In this document: piece by piece, positions 62,587-64,000 of the stretch
Layout: each line of letters starts with the position of its first letter
Numbering within the stretch: position 1 is the stretch's first letter
NCBI RefSeq assembly: GCF_001956915.1
Contig: NZ_MLJO01000004.1
Coordinates: forward strand, 121,636-185,635
From: Intrasporangium flavum
Lineage (GTDB): Bacteria; Actinomycetota; Actinomycetes; Actinomycetales; Dermatophilaceae
Direction: 5' to 3'
Length of the DNA stretch: 64,000 nucleotides
Made by a program: the position numbers and the translations under genes
The notes under the pieces: generated by a model
Database searches by the model: none
What the model saw: the letters and a program-made list of their open reading frames with translations, nothing else
What the model was told of the DNA's origin: nothing

Positions 62587-64000
62587 ATGACCGACCCGAC
62601 CCCCGAGACGACGCCGACGCCGCGAGAGCCGGGCAGCAGCCCGCTGTTCAGCATCGTCACCGCGGTCTACAACGTCTCGCGGTACCTGCCGGAGTTCTTC
62701 GCCTCGGTCGAGGCCCAGACGTTCGACCTGTCCCGACTGCAGGTCGTGCTCGTCGACGACGGCTCGACCGACGACAGCCTCGAGGTGGCCCGTGCCTGGG
62801 CCGAGCGGGTGCCGTTCGAGGTCGTGGTGCTGACCCAGGAGAACGCCGGCCAGGCCGCCGCGCGCAACGCCGGGCTCGAGGTCGCCACGGGCGAGTGGGT
62901 GACCTTCACCGACCCCGACGACACCGTGAACCCCGGCTACCTCGCCTCGATGGCCACCTTCGCCGCGCAGCACCCCGACGTCCAGTTCCTCTCGGCCAAC
63001 GTCGTCCTGCGCATGGAGGCCACCGGCGAGGAGCGCAAGCACCCGCGCTACCGGATGTACGGCAGCAACCTGCTCGTCGACCTCGACGTCGCCACCTCGT
63101 TCATCCCGGGCAGCTCGACGACCTCCGCCATGCGCCGCGACGTCATCGGCGACCTGCGCTTCAACCCGGGCCTGCGCCCGAACTTCGAGGACGGCGACTT
63201 CGCGGTGCGCTACCTGCTCCGCGCGCCGAGCCGGCGCACGGGGTTCCTCGCCTCGGCGAAGTACTTCTACCGCAAGCGGGCCGACCAGTCCTCGACGCTG
63301 CAGACCGGCATCTCGGCGCTGGGCCGCTACGCGACGGTGCCGCGCGAGGGCTACCTCGCCCTGCTGCGCGAGGCCACCGAGCAGTACGGCCGGGCCCCGA
63401 TGTGGCTCCAGCACGTCGTCCTCTACGAGCTGTCGTGGTACTTCTCCTCCGAGGACGCCATGGGCGCGTCGGCGGCCGCCATCGAGGGTGAGCTCGCCGC
63501 GTCGTTCCGTGAGGTCCTCGCGGGCATCGCGCAGCTGCTCGACGCCGACGTCGTCGACTCCTTCGGCATCCGCAAGCTGCAGCCGCACTGGCGCGACATC
63601 CTGCTGCACGGGCTGGGCGCCGAGGACTGGCACACCCCGTACGTCGTCACCGACCGCTACGACCGGGTCCGGCGCGAGGTCCGCGTCCGCTACCGCTACG
63701 TCGGCCGGCCGCCGGCCGAGCAGGTCTACACCCGTGGCTCCCTCGGAAGCCCGCGTCACGCCAAGACCCGCGCCATCGAGTTCTTCGGCGACACACTCAT
63801 GTGGGAGCGGGTCATGTGGGTCGACGCGCGGGGCACGCTCGAGGTGCGCCTCGACGGCAAGCGCGTCGAGCTGTACGGCGACTGGCTCGGCCAGCGCACC
63901 CGCGCGCTCGGCGCCAAGGCGATCGCCCGACGCTTCCGCCCGGCGCCCAAGCGCCGCAAGGAGGCCCTGTCCCGGCTGAAGGTGGATCCGGTGCGGGTGT
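62587..64000 (+). CDS. Glycosyltransferase family 2 protein, teichoic-acid type (partial)
   Basis: Open to the end of the window (471 codons seen). The GT-A domain (about 18-240) has FSIVTAVYNVSRYL, VLVDDGSTDDS, NAGQAAARNAG and metal motif FTDPDD. After it comes a region (SSTTSAMRRDVIGDLRFNPGLRPNFEDGDF, KYFYRKRADQSSTL) that in related actinobacterial proteins leads into a CDP-glycerol glycerophosphotransferase (TagF-like) domain, which would lie outside the window. Probably builds a surface glycopolymer on a polyprenyl carrier. ATG 62587 starts the conserved part; the ribosome site is poor. Confidence 0.85.
   Translation, partial: MTDPTPETTPTPREPGSSPLFSIVTAVYNVSRYLPEFFASVEAQTFDLSRLQVVLVDDGSTDDSLEVARAWAERVPFEVVVLTQENAGQAAARNAGLEVATGEWVTFTDPDDTVNPGYLASMATFAAQHPDVQFLSANVVLRMEATGEERKHPRYRMYGSNLLVDLDVATSFIPGSSTTSAMRRDVIGDLRFNPGLRPNFEDGDFAVRYLLRAPSRRTGFLASAKYFYRKRADQSSTLQTGISALGRYATVPREGYLALLREATEQYGRAPMWLQHVVLYELSWYFSSEDAMGASAAAIEGELAASFREVLAGIAQLLDADVVDSFGIRKLQPHWRDILLHGLGAEDWHTPYVVTDRYDRVRREVRVRYRYVGRPPAEQVYTRGSLGSPRHAKTRAIEFFGDTLMWERVMWVDARGTLEVRLDGKRVELYGDWLGQRTRALGAKAIARRFRPAPKRRKEALSRLKVDPVRV

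Overview
This is a stretch of very GC-rich (roughly 70% or more) chromosome from a high-GC actinobacterium. Mycothiol chemistry (Mca), WhiB, SigD with its anti-sigma factor, a His-tailed GroEL1 under CIRCE control, many GTG starts, and many genes with a TAnnnT hexamer 6-7 nt before the start codon all support this. The gene content resembles Micrococcales of the Intrasporangiaceae/Dermatophilaceae type, but that placement is inference. I see no tRNA, rRNA, CRISPR array, insertion sequence or prophage.

Layout. 1-4256: end of a LiaF/PspC-like envelope stress gene, a two-TM protein, an M13 metallopeptidase, a GNAT and an SRPBCC protein. 4468-15030: one giant gene (about 3520 aa) for a Sec-exported RTX-repeat protein. 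15047-17294: msrA and a second, editing-domain-less threonyl-tRNA synthetase preceded by a Thr-rich leader peptide and a terminator hairpin, which looks like a classical attenuator. 17400-22772: two coupled double-GNAT genes, two small secreted proteins (one carrying tandem repeats) and a NarL-type two-component system. 22921-25189: a complete polar amino acid (cystine-type) ABC importer. 25196-27195: an SGNH hydrolase and metB. 27215-28570: a MutL/GlmL-family ASKHA protein.

28761-33259 (greA, DUF4307, mca, small membrane protein, hemolysin III, short isoprenyl synthase) follows the order of the M. tuberculosis Rv1079-Rv1086 region. It is followed by a three-gene cassette with a WXG-like secreted-type protein (33357-35523), then phoH2, a cell-wall transglycosylase-like protein and coaA.

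40085-49414 is a tightly coupled run: glmS-acpS-nnr-alr-hydrolase-tsaE-tsaB-rimI-tsaD. It links amino sugar and D-alanine supply for peptidoglycan with acyl carrier protein activation, NAD(P)HX repair and the t6A tRNA modification machinery. A 5.4-kb group (GH3 lipoprotein, nucleoside hydrolase, ribokinase, ArsR with AHSA1 protein, methyltransferase) then separates tsaD from groES-groEL1. whiB3, sigD-rsdA, guaB and guaB3 follow, again as in M. tuberculosis (Rv3418c-Rv3410c). The window ends inside a glycosyltransferase/teichoic-acid-type gene.

The most noteworthy items are the threonine attenuator in front of the short ThrRS, the giant Sec-exported RTX protein, the WXG-type cassette, the recurrent leaderless promoter signature, a 31-bp dyad between hemolysin III and uppS, and an apparent excess of the octamer GACGCGTC.
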